64,000 nt of DNA from Lotus japonicus (Eukaryota > Streptophyta > Magnoliopsida > Fabales > Fabaceae). The translations under genes and the position numbers were made by a program. This document shows, piece after piece, positions 29,543 to 40,776 of this stretch. Numbering within the stretch: position 1 is the first letter of the stretch; each line of letters begins with the position of its first letter. The notes beneath the pieces are model-generated. The model was given only the letters and a program-made list of their open reading frames with translations. It did no database searches and was not told where the DNA came from. The stretch covers positions 436,501 to 500,500 of the forward strand of contig NC_080042.1 of the NCBI RefSeq assembly GCF_012489685.1. Direction: 5' to 3'.

Positions 29543-30190
29543 CTAGGGTTTAGGTGTCCGCCGTAGAAGTTCCGTGCACATTTCTTTCAAACTCTGAAGG
29601 AGAACTTCATGAGAATCAAGCCTTTTTTCAATGATGTCAATCCTTGAGTCTGACTGAGGTGGAGCAGACGTTGTAGCTTGATCAAAGTGAGGAACTTGAG
29701 CAGACTGTGAAGCAGCATTTGTGAAAAGCACTGGTGCAAGAGCTTGACTTCTGAGAGCATCAGCTTCAGCCTGTAGCCTTTCAGCTTCTTTCAGAGCTTC
29801 TAACTTAGCGTTTTCAATTCGTTCAGCTTCAAGACGAGCAGCTTCTTCTACTTGTTCTTTCTTCTTTCTTGCTTCTTCAATAGCTTCAAATAACTCAACC
29901 CTTAGCTGTTGTTCACATAGAGCTAATCTTCTGTTGAAACGCTACCTAGCAGCTTCAATCCTCTGATCCCTTTCAGCTGTGAGATGACTCATCATAGTCG
30001 GAACTTGAGCAATTAGCCAATCACACAGATGATCCTTGCACATTGCGAACCATCAATGATTCCCATTCTTCAGCAACAGAGTCAGGGTTCTCAGAGAGGT
30101 CAGAGTGACCTTGCACATTGCGAACCATCAATGATGCTTCATGATTAAACACACTAATGCACTCAAGAAGGGAGTTTGGCTTGAGATATG
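29543..30190 (-). pseudogene. E2 third ORF, C-terminal part
   Basis: Minus-strand continuation of the third ORF after the G1 insertion. It ends with residues like ELLRRTPKP (E1: ELLRRTDKP), preceded by the Ala/Glu-rich coiled-coil region. Stops interrupt it, for example a TAG in the E-A-A-R-x-R-F segment near 29945. A duplicated 27-bp block (30036-30062 and 30107-30133) disturbs the reading. It is not a separate gene. Confidence 0.75.
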
Positions 30191-31478
30191 TGATGACCCG
30201 GGATTTAAGACTATTTTCCTAGTTTATTTGCATGCTTTTTAATATATTATTTAGATCATTTTAGTCATTTTAGGCCACCTTAGGATTATTTCATGTATTT
30301 TATTATTATTTATGTGTTTTTAGTATTTTTCTATAATTTTTATGATTTTTATTATATTTTTATTAGGATTTTCGGATTAATAAAGGGGAGCTAATATGTT
30401 ACTGATGGTCCATGGAAATTACAGTGCACAAGCGGAGATGGACGGCTGCTGTTCCGCTCGTTGACACATGGCTCAATCATGCTGAAGGTCCACCATAAGG
30501 CCGTAGTTCGTGACACAATAGATTTCAACCTTAAAGCTAGGACCAATTGCTTGCTGACACATGGCATAAGTAAAATATAGTTTGTTTTAGCTAGTCTGAT
30601 GCACAAGTCACGTGATTTGAAAACAAAAAGAGCAAAAGGATATATAACAGAGGTTGCTGTAGCGTTAGGAAGGATATATATATTAGGGTACAGGCTACAG
30701 CAACAGATATAGGGGACGGGAGAAAAAGCAGAAACGGCGTGAATAGAGAAGGAGGGAGACACGACGGTCAAAGGTTCTTCTTCTCCTTCCTTGTAATTTT
30801 TATGGCCATGTTAGGCTAACTCCCTCTTTTTAGCACTTGAGGTGTGAATCCTTTTTATTTTTATGTCTTAATATTTCAGTACTTTGTATGACTATTGAGT
30901 TTTCAATCTATGTATTCGTTTCAGTTAATTTGTGCTTGAATCGATGCGAGCTTTTTACTAATTCTTATAGGAACGAAAGTTATATTAAGAATTAAGGAAC
31001 CACGGGAGCGAATTTATTAGACCTTCCCTACTGCTTAGGAATAAGAGTAGAATCTAATAGTGGTGGCTAGTATATGAAATTTTAATCTTCAATTCAAGGG
31101 TCTAGGTGCTCGTAATACAGACGTAGTAATTGAATTGAAAGTCTTGCTTAGCTATTAATTTAGAAAGTAAGAATATAGGCTAAATCACCATAGAGAGGAC
31201 TCTCAATTTCATACAAACACTGTTTTGTTTAAGACATAAATTAAATTGGTGAAACTATACTCAGGTGCTATCTTTCTCATATAAATTAAAAAATCTTTTT
31301 AATTGCTTTAGTTTATTTCTGCGAAATTGAACAACTGAATCAAACCACCCCAATCGTATTTACTTTTATTCTCTAAATCATAGAATTAGTTTGAATCAAC
31401 AATTGAACACATTCCCTTGGGTACGATATCTTTTATATTACTTCGGGCAAATTTGTATACTTGCAAATTGGCTTATCA
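30191..31478 (+). repeat. G1 5' LTR
   Basis: Begins TGATGACCCGGGATTTAAG and ends TTGGCTTATCA. It has 9 bp (AGTCATTTT) near 30260 that are absent from the 3' LTR. The 126-codon minus-strand frame inside both LTRs is not a gene. Confidence 0.93.
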
Positions 31479-31484
31479 AGTTTT

Positions 31485-31502
31485 TGGCGCCGTTGCCGGG
31501 GA
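31485..31502 (+). other. G1 primer binding site (tRNA-Asp)
   Basis: TGGCGCCGTTGCCGGGGA is complementary to the 3' end of plant tRNA-Asp including CCA. This primer is typical of Athila/Tat elements. Confidence 0.9.
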
Positions 31503-31634
31503 TTGTCTTTATTTTATTGATTTAAGCTAGTTTTTATTTTTTAGAGCTTTGCTTTTAATTTATTTTATTCAAAAAAAATAAAAAAATATTTGTTTGCTTT
31601 TAAATTGGTGCTCTTAATTTGTTTGCTCAAGTGT

Positions 31635-34220
31635 ATGCGAGGTACGGTAGATCCAAATTCTCTACTTTTTGATCCTGAGATCGAGAAGACTGCTCGCAAG
31701 AACAGATCCCAACGAAGAAGAGAAAAAGCAAGAGAAAAGGTTGCAAGTACCATGGCTACAGAGTCACCAGCTGAGATGGAGGCACGACTTCGTGCTCAAT
31801 TAAATGCAGAATTTAATGAGCGTATGGAAGCTGAACTACAGGCTCGTTTGACTCAGAATCAGGAGAATGAAGCTGCATTGGAGGCCGGGAGATCACTGAA
31901 AGACCTTAATGCACCTCAAATCAGTTTCAGATTTGAGGGAAGCATTGTCAAACCAACAGGCCTACCAAGAGGTTTCAAAATTCCACCGCACATAATGCAT
32001 TCAATAGCACAGAATCAATTCGGAGGAAGCGTACTGGAGGATCCATATGCTCACATGGATCGTTTCACTATGCAGGTGTCCCCTGTGGTATCTGATCAAG
32101 TAAGTCTGGATGATGTCAGACTAACACTCTTCCCCTACTCTTTGAGGGATGCTGCTGAAGAGTGGTTGAGGGCTCAACCTCGACAGAGCATAACTTCTTA
32201 GGATGATATAGCCAAGAAGTTCTCAGAAAAGTTTTTCCCTAGCTCTCGCATGAGGCAACTGAAGCATGACATCAATACTTTCTATCAAATGGAATCTGAG
32301 AATCTTTATGATGTATGGGAAAGGTTTAAGGGACTTCTTAGAAAGTGTCCAGGCCACAATTTGAAAGAATCAACACAGGTAGATAGGTTCTATGCAGCTC
32401 TCAAAAGTAATACAAGAGTCATGTTGGACCTTGCAGGCAAGAATGGAGCTTTTGATCATCTGTCAACTAAGGATTCTCTAGAAATCATCAACAATCTGGC
32501 TGAAAGGGAAGCTCACTCTAATAATGATAGACGCAACAGGGGCAGTGTCAATGAAATTCAGGCATATGATAATGTAATGGCGTCTAGCAAGGCACTTTCA
32601 GATAAAATGGATGCCATGTTCAAGAGGATGGATGATCGCAAGATGAACACTGAGAAGGAGGCAATGGATGAAGAGATCAAGTATCTGAGAAGCTCTAGGC
32701 ATGATCCTCCTACTGGTACATACAACCCCAGTTGGGCGAATCATCCTAGTTTGTCTTACAGAAATCAAGATGGATATGAACAACAAGGAAATTCTAAGCA
32801 GTACTCCAATCAACAAAGGAGCCAATATCAGGATGAGAGGCAACAACCTCAACAGGATCAGAACTCTGGGAGGAGGAGCTTGGAAGACATTGTGGGGCAA
32901 CTATCTCAAACCACTGAATCTTTCATGACTGAAACCAGAAATACCAACAAAAATCATGAGGCTTCCCTCAGGAATTTGGAGAATCAAATGGGTCAGATTG
33001 CAAAACAGCTTTCAGAAAGGAGTCCAGGTAAGTTACCCTCTGACACTATTGAGAATCAAGCTAATATTTCTGCTATAACTACTAGGAGTGGTAAAATTTT
33101 GAAAGATGCTGAAAGAAAGATAGTAGAAAAGAGGGGTGAGGAAGTAGAAAAATCTAAGGAAGAGAGTAGGGAAGTGAGTGCGAAGAAAACAAATAATGAT
33201 AAATTCAAAGAAAAGAAAGATAAAGAGAGAACCACTTTCCCCAATGACAAGAGTTGTTGCAAGGTACCTTTTCCAAAAGCTTTAGTGAAAAAGAATTTAG
33301 AAAAGCAATTTTCTAAATTTCTTGAGGTTTTCAAAAAGTTACAAATAAATATTCCATTTTCTGAAGCTTTGGAACAGATGCCTGCATATTCTAAATTCAT
33401 GAAAGAAATACTCTCTAGGAAAATAAAGCTGAGTGAGGTAAATGAGACCATAATGATGAGTGAGGAGTGTAGTGCTATCTTGCAGAGGAAACTTTCACAA
33501 AAAATGAAAGATCCTGGAAGCTTCACACTTCCTGTGGAAATTGAAGGTCTTCCTACTGCTAAGGCTCTATGTGATTTAGGAGCAAGCATTAATTTGATGC
33601 CTCTCACAATGTTTAAGAGGTTGGGTTTAGGAGAGGTCACTCCCACCATGATCAACCTACAACTAGCTGACAGGTCACTCAAAACTCCTTACGGGATTGT
33701 AGAGGATGTTCTAGTTAAGGTAGATAAATTTATTTTTCTTGTGGATTTTGTCATATTAGATATGGAAGAAGATGCTAGAATACCTCTCATCCTAGGAAGA
33801 CCCTTTCTAGCAACAGGTAATGCAAAAATCAATGTAAGGAAGGGAATTCTCTCTTTGAAAGTAGGAGAAGAGAAAGTGAGGTTTAATGTCTTTGAGTCAT
33901 TGAAACATAAGAATGATGAGAGTGTCTTTAGTGTTGAGGTAGTGGATGAGTTTGGTTGTGAGGAATTTAAGAGAATTTCTATGAAAGACTCTTTGGAAGC
34001 TGTGATCATGGAAGGACTTGAGCCTGTTGTCCTCCCTAAATGTGATACTGGAACGATAATTGAAACTGTGAATCAACTGGAGTTAGTCTCATCTCTCTCG
34101 CTTAAGAATGTTTGCAGAGGAGAATTAAAAAGAGATGAGGAAACTCCGATTAAATCTGAAAAATTGGAACTGAAACCTCTTCCTCCTACCCTCAAATATG
34201 CTTATCTTGAGGAGGGAGAG
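31635..34220 (+). pseudogene. gag: G1 Gag-protease
   Basis: One frame interrupted by a single TAG at 32199-32201, where related Gags have Trp before D-E/D-x-A-x-K-F. I chose the start at 31635 (MRGTVDPN); an upstream Met at 31590 is in frame. Athila/Tat Gag blocks are clear: LTLFPYSLRDAAEEWLR, then FFPSSRMRQLKHDI and WERFKGLLRKCPGH. After a Gln/Asn-rich linker comes the aspartic protease with DLGASINLMP (the Athila variant of D-S/T-G) near 33573 and ILGRPFLAT near 33790. The frame is cut at 34221, where the solo LTR supplies a TGA. Confidence 0.82.
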
Positions 34221-35288
34221 TGATGAGCAATATTTTACCCATTTTATATAGCCTTAATTTGTCATTATTAATGATTATTCGTAATTAATTGACCTTGCTT
34301 GACAGAGATTTCTATTATTTGGTCTAATTACGTTTATTCTTATTTTCAGGTTTTATTTGACGTCAAGGGCATTTTGGGGAATTGCGGAATGAAGATTTGA
34401 TTGTGCTGGAGTGAAGATTGTATTTTAGGAAATATTAGGATTTAATTTCGGAATAAATTAAGTTTGATATCTTTCAGATTCAAACTTATTTAGGCTGTTA
34501 TTTTAAAACTCTATCTTTAGGATTTGTTAGGATTAGGATTTGATTTTGATATCTTTTAGGATTTGATTTTGATTAGGATTTGTGATCTCAGCTCCTATTT
34601 AAGGGTTTGTGCTGAGAGAAACAAAAACCTTGACCTTCTACATTATTATTTTATGCAATTTCGAATTTCAGTAATTATTAGAGTTCTGCTAGGGTTTATG
34701 CTTTTAATCCCTATTCTCTTCTCCAAAATAATTGTTGAATTCGCCCCATCCATGGAAGGCTAATTTTCTTCGAACGAATTCCTTTGCAAAGTATATCGTG
34801 CTCTTGAGGTATAGTACTTAATAGAATTCAACTGATTAGTTTTCTTCATCCCTAATTCTGGCTTAGGTTTGCTTAATTCCTTAGGTTCACGAATTAGAAG
34901 ATGATGTATGTTCGCTTAGTTCACATTAGGGCGTAAAGGATTCTTAATCGCTTAGTTTAGGAATCTGTGAATTAGTTATCGCTTAGTTAATTAATTCTCA
35001 CGAACTAGGAAACTAATAACAAGAATTGATCCTTAGATACCCGTGATTGAGCAGCGATATACTGAACAAAGGGATTCGTCCGTCTTTACTTATCATATTA
35101 ATCTGCTTTTACTTTCTGTTAGTATTTTTAAACTGAATCACAAAACCCCCCCCAGTGTGTGTGCGTTTGTTAGTATTAATATTGAGTCTTTGTTGAAACG
35201 ATAATCCTTGGGAAACGACCTAGGAGTCACTTCCTAGTTTACTACAGTTTTCTAATTTAATTATTTGTATCGGGTACGGCCTCGATCA
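34221..35288 (+). mobile_element. Solo LTR of another element inside G1
   Basis: 1,068-bp sequence beginning TGATGAGCAATATT and ending GCCTCGATCA, flanked by GAGAG on both sides (34216-34220 and 35289-35293). It has TG...CA ends, no internal region and no similarity to the G1 LTR, which fits a solo LTR left by unequal recombination. Removing it would put the flanking G1 protein frame back in phase, confirming a later insertion. Confidence 0.85.
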
Positions 35289-35638
35289 GAGAGGTACAAC
35301 CAGTGATCTTAAGTAGTTCTCTTTCTCCTCTACAGAAAGAGAAATCATTAGGAATTTTGAGAAAGTTTAAATTTGCCTTATGTTGGACCGAGCGAGAGTT
35401 TGAGCCTGGGGAACAAGTGTTATTGTATAGCTCCAGGTTAAGATGGCTCCCTGGTAAGTTCAAGCCCCGCTGGTCAGGACCGTATGTGGTTACTAAGATC
35501 TCTCCCCATGGTGTTGTTGAGATTAAGAACCCAACCTCAAAGTATAATTTCACTGTCAATGGAAAGAGGTTGAAACTCTACCATGGGGGAGAGATATTCA
35601 AAGGGAAGAAAATTCTGCAGCCTGACCCTCCCAACTGA
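35289..35638 (+). pseudogene. G1 fused RT-start and integrase-end remnant
   Basis: The first part (to about 35390) resembles the first residues of an Athila reverse transcriptase (SPLQKEK, LRKFKFAL). From EREFEPGEQVLLY it is the C-terminal integrase tail (SRLRWLPGKFKPRWSGPY, VNGKRLKLYHGG). The polymerase, RNase H and integrase core expected between them are absent, a deletion of several kilobases with a junction near 35390. The remnant ends in a normal stop at 35638. Confidence 0.75.
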
Positions 35639-36804
35639 ATAGGGAGGAGAGTCTAACAAAGACTATAAAATTGTGCTTTTTGGGAGACAACCCAAGTATA
35701 AAAAACCAAAAAGATTTCCCTTTTAGTTTGAGTATTTGTTTTATGTTGAGTCATAGTGTCTCATTGAATTAATTGGGTTATGTTGTGGTATTTTGATTTG
35801 TGTGCTCATTTTTGCAAGGACTAGAGATTTTACAGGAATTACTTGAGCTGGAGAGCCCAGCTGACAAAGTCTTGGTGTTATCATGTTTTGCACCCAACAT
35901 GAGTACAGGGAGTTTTACTAAACCACTCATCTCTCATTTAATTTTATGAACATGCATTTAGAATTTAGTTATTTAGTTGCACACACTGGTTTTGCACATG
36001 TCTTAGATTCTTGGTATTCACACTTTTGTGCTTGATTAATTCTTGTTGGTGTTTTGAATATTTATTCCGAGTTTGATGCTAGTTGTTATATTAAAAACTG
36101 TTTGATGCATGAGTGTGAGTGAAACTTGTGGAACATGTGGAGAGTTAGGTGATAGAGACTTGAGTGAGTTTTGGGGAAGTGCAGTAAGATTATTAAGATT
36201 CCAAGTTAGTGGGAATAATGCATAAAATATGTAGTTTTCCTTTTAATCTTTATATTGAGTCTACACTCTTTTTGGCTGTGAGGTTAAAAAAGGGGCACAC
36301 ATGTGAGAGTAAAGCTAAAGTGTTAAAAATTAAAAAATAGTGAAAGAATGTGAGTAAGGGAATGGGAAGTATTTGCACCACTGAGCATACCCCCAATCAT
36401 ATTCTGACATTGTTAAATAAAAGAAAATAATTTCGCCCTGAGTTGGTAATAACTGTGAAGGGTTGAGACAAAGCTAAGTTGAAAAGGAAAGAACATGTGT
36501 GTGCTCATACTAAAATAAGACTGTTGGCCATCATTAGTGGATTCTCAATATGGGGTTGGGGAATTAGGAATAAAATGTGAAACCCCACATCTTGGTATTT
36601 TCTATAATTCTTGTTTGCACTTACTAAAGGTTACTCAGTTTTTAAAGCTTGATTCTCTGCATGAACTATTTTGAGGAACTCATCTCATGTATCTTTTGTG
36701 AAAATATGTATACTAGCATCTTACTTTGAACTGTTTTCTTGAGCTTGAGGACAAGCAACCTTAAGTTTTCGCTTGAGGACAAGCTGTCGTTGGGTATAGT
36801 GGTG
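35639..36804 (+). other. G1 3' untranslated region
   Basis: 1.17 kb without a gene. It contains two CTTGAGGACAAGC motifs close to its end (about 36744 and 36771), typical of this retrotransposon group. The polypurine tract before the LTR is weak (TTGGGTATAGTGGTG). Confidence 0.65.
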
Positions 36805-38083
36805 TGATGACCCGGGATTTAAGACTATTTTTCTAGTTTATTTGCATGCTTTTTAATATATTATTTAGATCATTTTAGGCCACCTTAGGATTATTTCATG
36901 TATTTTATTATTATTTATGTGTTTTTAGTATTTTTCTATAATTTTTATGATTTTTATTATATTTTTATTAGGATTTTCGGATTAATAAAGGGGAGCTAAT
37001 ATGTTACTGATGGTCCATGGAAATTACAGTGCACAAGCGGAGATGGACGGCTGCTGTTCCGCTCGTTGACACATGGCTCAATCATGCTGAAGGTCCACCA
37101 TAAGGCCGTAGTTCGTGACACAATAGATTTCAACCTTAAAGCTAGGACCAATTGCTTGCTGACACATGGCATAAGTAAAATATAGTTTGTTTTAGCTAGT
37201 CTGATGCACAAGTCACGTGATTTGAAAACAAAAAGAGCAAAAGGATATATAACAGAGGTTGCTGTAGCGTTAGGAAGGATATATATATTAGGGTACAGGC
37301 TACAGCAACAGATATAGGGGACGGGAGAAAAAGCAGAAACGGCGTGAATAGAGAAGGAGGGAGACACGACGGTCAAAGGTTCTTCTTCTCCTTCCTTGTA
37401 ATTTTTATGGCCATGTTAGGCTAACTCCCTCTTTTTAGCACTTGAGGTGTGAATCCTTTTTATTTTTATGTCTTAATATTTCAGTACTTTGTATGACTAT
37501 TGAGTTTTCAATCTATGTATTCGTTTCAGTTAATTTGTGCTTGAATCGATGCGAGCTTTTTACTAATTCTTATAGGAACGAAAGTTATATTAAGAATTAA
37601 GGAACCACGGGAGCGAATTTATTAGACCTTCCCTACTGCTTAGGAATAAGAGTAGAATCTAATAGTGGTGGCTAGTATATGAAATTTTAATCTTCAATTC
37701 AAGGGTCTAGGTGCTCGTAATACAGACGTAGTAATTGAATTGAAAGTCTTGCTTAGCTATTAATTTAGAAAGTAAGAATATAGGCTAAATCACCATAGAG
37801 AGGACTCTCAATTTCATACAAACACTGTTTTGTTTAAGACATAAATTAAATTGGTGAAACTATACTCAGGTGCTATCTTTCTCATATAAATTAAAAAATC
37901 TTTTTAATTGCTTTAGTTTATTTCTGCGAAATTGAACAACTGAATCAAACCACCCCAATCGTATTTACTTTTATTCTCTAAATCATAGAATTAGTTTGAA
38001 TCAACAATTGAACACAATCCCTTGGGTACGATATCTTTTATATTACTTCGGGCAAATTTGTATACTTGCAAATTGGCTTATCA
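36805..38083 (+). repeat. G1 3' LTR
   Basis: 1,279 bp, almost identical to the 5' LTR except a 9-bp deletion and about two substitutions by eye. It is followed by the target duplication ATATG. Confidence 0.93.
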
Positions 38084-40345
38084 ATATGTATAGGGAACAA
38101 CAGAGAGATTGGTTTCAGGAGAGGTAGGGTGGTTGCTTCTATTGGCTTCAGAAGCACCTTGAGGAGAGCCAACATCTAAAGTTTGGACATTTGAAGTGTT
38201 GATCTCAAGGTTAGGCTGAGAGATTTCAACCTCAGGATTTGGAGATCTAACGGAGGAATGGTTAGATACTGATTTTTCTGGTTCTGGTTGAACAGGTTTT
38301 GGTTTGATGGGTTGAGATGAAGGGTCAGCTGCATTCAGAGGAACAACTTGTATAGGATGATCTGGGTCAACTAGACGTTCTGGTCTAGGTCCAGAGTATC
38401 TCCTTGGGCTAGGCACAGTATGGTAGTACTCAGGAATGGCAGACTCCTTTTCTTTCCTAATTTGGTCAAATTTACGAAGGGATTCAGAATTATTTGAGGG
38501 TGAAGAGTCAGCAACATTTGTGGGAAATGATACAGAGGGACAGGGAGTTGTGGTTTATGTATCAGTTGTTTTGCGAACCTGACGATCTGATGCTCTGGGG
38601 ACAGAGTGATCAGAGGTTCTGGGTTCAGGTCCAGATTGTTCTAAGATAATGGGTTCAGATGCTTGTGGGTTGTATTGAATGGTTATGGGTGAGGTAGGTT
38701 CAGAGGGTCTTGGCGTCTGAAGCATGTTCCAAAGAGGAGCTTCTTCATGAGAAAGTTGGAAAAATGAAGATCTAGGTGAAGTGGGTGGAGAAGTGGTTTG
38801 TTCAGCTAGTTGAGACTCTGGAATAGGAGTGAGTGGGGTGGCAGTTCGATTAAGAAGTGCAGAAATAGGGAGTGCATCAAGTGAATTTAAATCATCATCA
38901 GTATCTGTAACAGCAGACTTACTTGATGATCGCACTGCAGACCTAGTAACTCTGGCAGGAGCCTCAACTCTGGTGTCTTCAACAGCTGATTCCACACGAG
39001 TAGGCTTCACCACTATTCTCACTTGCTTCTTTTTCTTCTTTGGTGGAGGAGGAGCATCATCATCACCATCAGATGGAGCATCTGGCTTGGTGGGTTCCTT
39101 ATGCTTTCTCTTGGGCTTGTTAGCCTTCTTCTTCCTCTGATCAATACCATCAGAAGGATCAGACTCTTTAGAGGATTCCTCTACTAGCATTCTTCTCTTC
39201 TTCTTCTTCTTAGGAGGAGAGTCAAATTCTGGAGCTGGTGGCAGGGTTCTGAAGAACTCGTCCACATCTATCTCATAACCTTGTTGCCTCAAGTCATCTA
39301 TGTAGTGCAAGATGGCTTCTGGATCATCAGCTTGAGACCACAGAGGGTAATCAATCAGAGGGACTCTTCTCTGTCTGACTTCATCAGAGGTGTCTTCATG
39401 AGCAGGTGCAACCTTTGTCTTAATCAAGCCCATCTTCTTCATGGAAGTGGAGGTGAAGACATCACCAACAACCGTTGTCAGATCTTCTGTGCAGCTTGCC
39501 TTAGTCAGATCTTCTATTAACTTGCTCTCAATGAAGAGGTCTGAGAGCAGTCTTCCAAAAGGAATATACCTGATGGCAGACTTTAGAGAAACAGTTGTTC
39601 TCGATTTCCTGATGCACTCTTTGAGATAAGAGAACAGGAAGAAAGGTAGGCAGATCTTCTTGCGATCTTGGATGAAGAAGAGCATCACTTTCTGAAAAAA
39701 GTTGATGTAGTCTAGAGAGCTTCCCTTTGGTCTTTGATTGATGCAGTGAAGCAGAATCTTGTGCCAGATTCTCAGCTTTGGATGAAGCTCCACTACTTCG
39801 TAATCACTCTTGCCAGGCTTATAGTTTGTGTAGAGAGCCTTGTTGGTTTCTTCTTTAGTTCTGGGTATCACCTTTGATTCCGTCAGTTGGAATCTGTAGC
39901 ATGTGCCAGTGTGCTCACCCAGAAGATCAACAATCGACTTCTTAGTGATGATGATTCTTCTACCAGCAATGTAGGAAACCACTTGAGTGTCATCATAGTC
40001 GGCATGTTTCCAAAATTCCTTTACTAGGTTGACATAGACTGGACCACGAAGCCTATTGAAGTATTCTTCCCAGCCTTGAGCTTGAACTTCAGGGCGAAGA
40101 TCATACCCATTTGCAGCAATGTTGTCCAAGTCGAATCTCCATTCAGCAAGAACCTGGAGTTCTTCGGGAGCATAGACACAAGTAACGGCACAACCCCTTT
40201 GTGCGAGAGGAATCATCTGCTCTGTAGCTTGAGCTTGTGTTTGATTTCTCTGAGTTTCAGGACCCGATTGACCAGTAGCTTGACCTACTACCATGACAGG
40301 AAATTTGGTTCCATCGGCAGTTTCTCCTCTGTTAGATTTCACCAT
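38084..40345 (-). pseudogene. E2 third ORF ('envelope-like'), N-terminal part
   Basis: Minus-strand frame starting at 40345, homologous to the E1 third ORF (EELQVLAEWRFDL, YFNRLRGPVY, HKILLHCINQRPKG, PPPPKKKKKQ). After 596 codons a TAA (38555-38557) interrupts it. The same frame continues to the G1 insertion at 38088 and resumes at 30190. The N-terminal domain is well conserved with E1, while the Pro/Ser-rich part is more divergent. Confidence 0.85.
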
Positions 40346-40535
40346 CTTGAAGCGGTTGAAGGTTTGGGTAGAAAAGAAGAGGATGAATAGAGAGAGAGAG
40401 ATCGTGGGGAATAAGGATTTTGCAAACTGAAGAGAGAGAAGGTGAATCCGTAAGTGATGGAGAAAGTGTGTGTATAGTGGGTTTTTGAAAATAACCGTTG
40501 TTGATTGAAAAAAAAAGTAAAATCAACGGTTAAAA
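40346..40535 (-). promoter_or_regulatory. Candidate leader/promoter of E2 third ORF
   Basis: The conserved CCCACTATACACACAC lies at 40466-40481 (minus), with the AACCGTT/AACGGTT pair just upstream of it on that strand (about 40492-40532). CT-rich leader sequence reaches the ATG at 40345. Confidence 0.4.
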
Positions 40536-40776
40536 ATTAAAGACATCATAGCAACAGTTAATACACATATCACACAATGGAGAGAAGCACATCAACACTC
40601 ATTACGACAGACTGTCAACACGGGCACAAGGAACTATGTATCAGGGCTACTGACACACGTTTACTGTCTCCGCTTCAGAGTGAGCACCAATGGGTACTTA
40701 AACTCTGATGGAGTTACCTTCTGGACTAGACATCTTCTGATAGAGAAGCATCATAGTCAGAGGTTCTGATCCATCT

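Larger units (their letters stand above)
30191..38083 (+). mobile_element. Athila-type Ty3/gypsy element G1, internally deleted
   Basis: 7,893 bp bounded by LTRs of 1,288 and 1,279 bp and by the target duplication ATATG (30186-30190 and 38084-38088). It carries a tRNA-Asp primer site, Gag with an Athila-type protease, a scar joining the start of the reverse transcriptase to the end of the integrase, a long 3' untranslated region, and a nested solo LTR (34221-35288). With RT, RNase H and the integrase core missing, it could move only with enzymes supplied in trans. By eye the LTRs differ by about two substitutions and one 9-bp indel, so insertion is recent. Confidence 0.9.

Noticed and set aside
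29543..29731. Apparent separate 62-residue protein on the minus strand
   Set aside because: It is the C-terminal end of E2's third ORF, cut off by upstream stops and the G1 insertion.
30391..30771. 126-codon minus-strand frame, repeated at 36996-37376
   Set aside because: It is the same LTR sequence twice. Composition is not protein-like and it overlaps the LTR promoter region; no domain seen.
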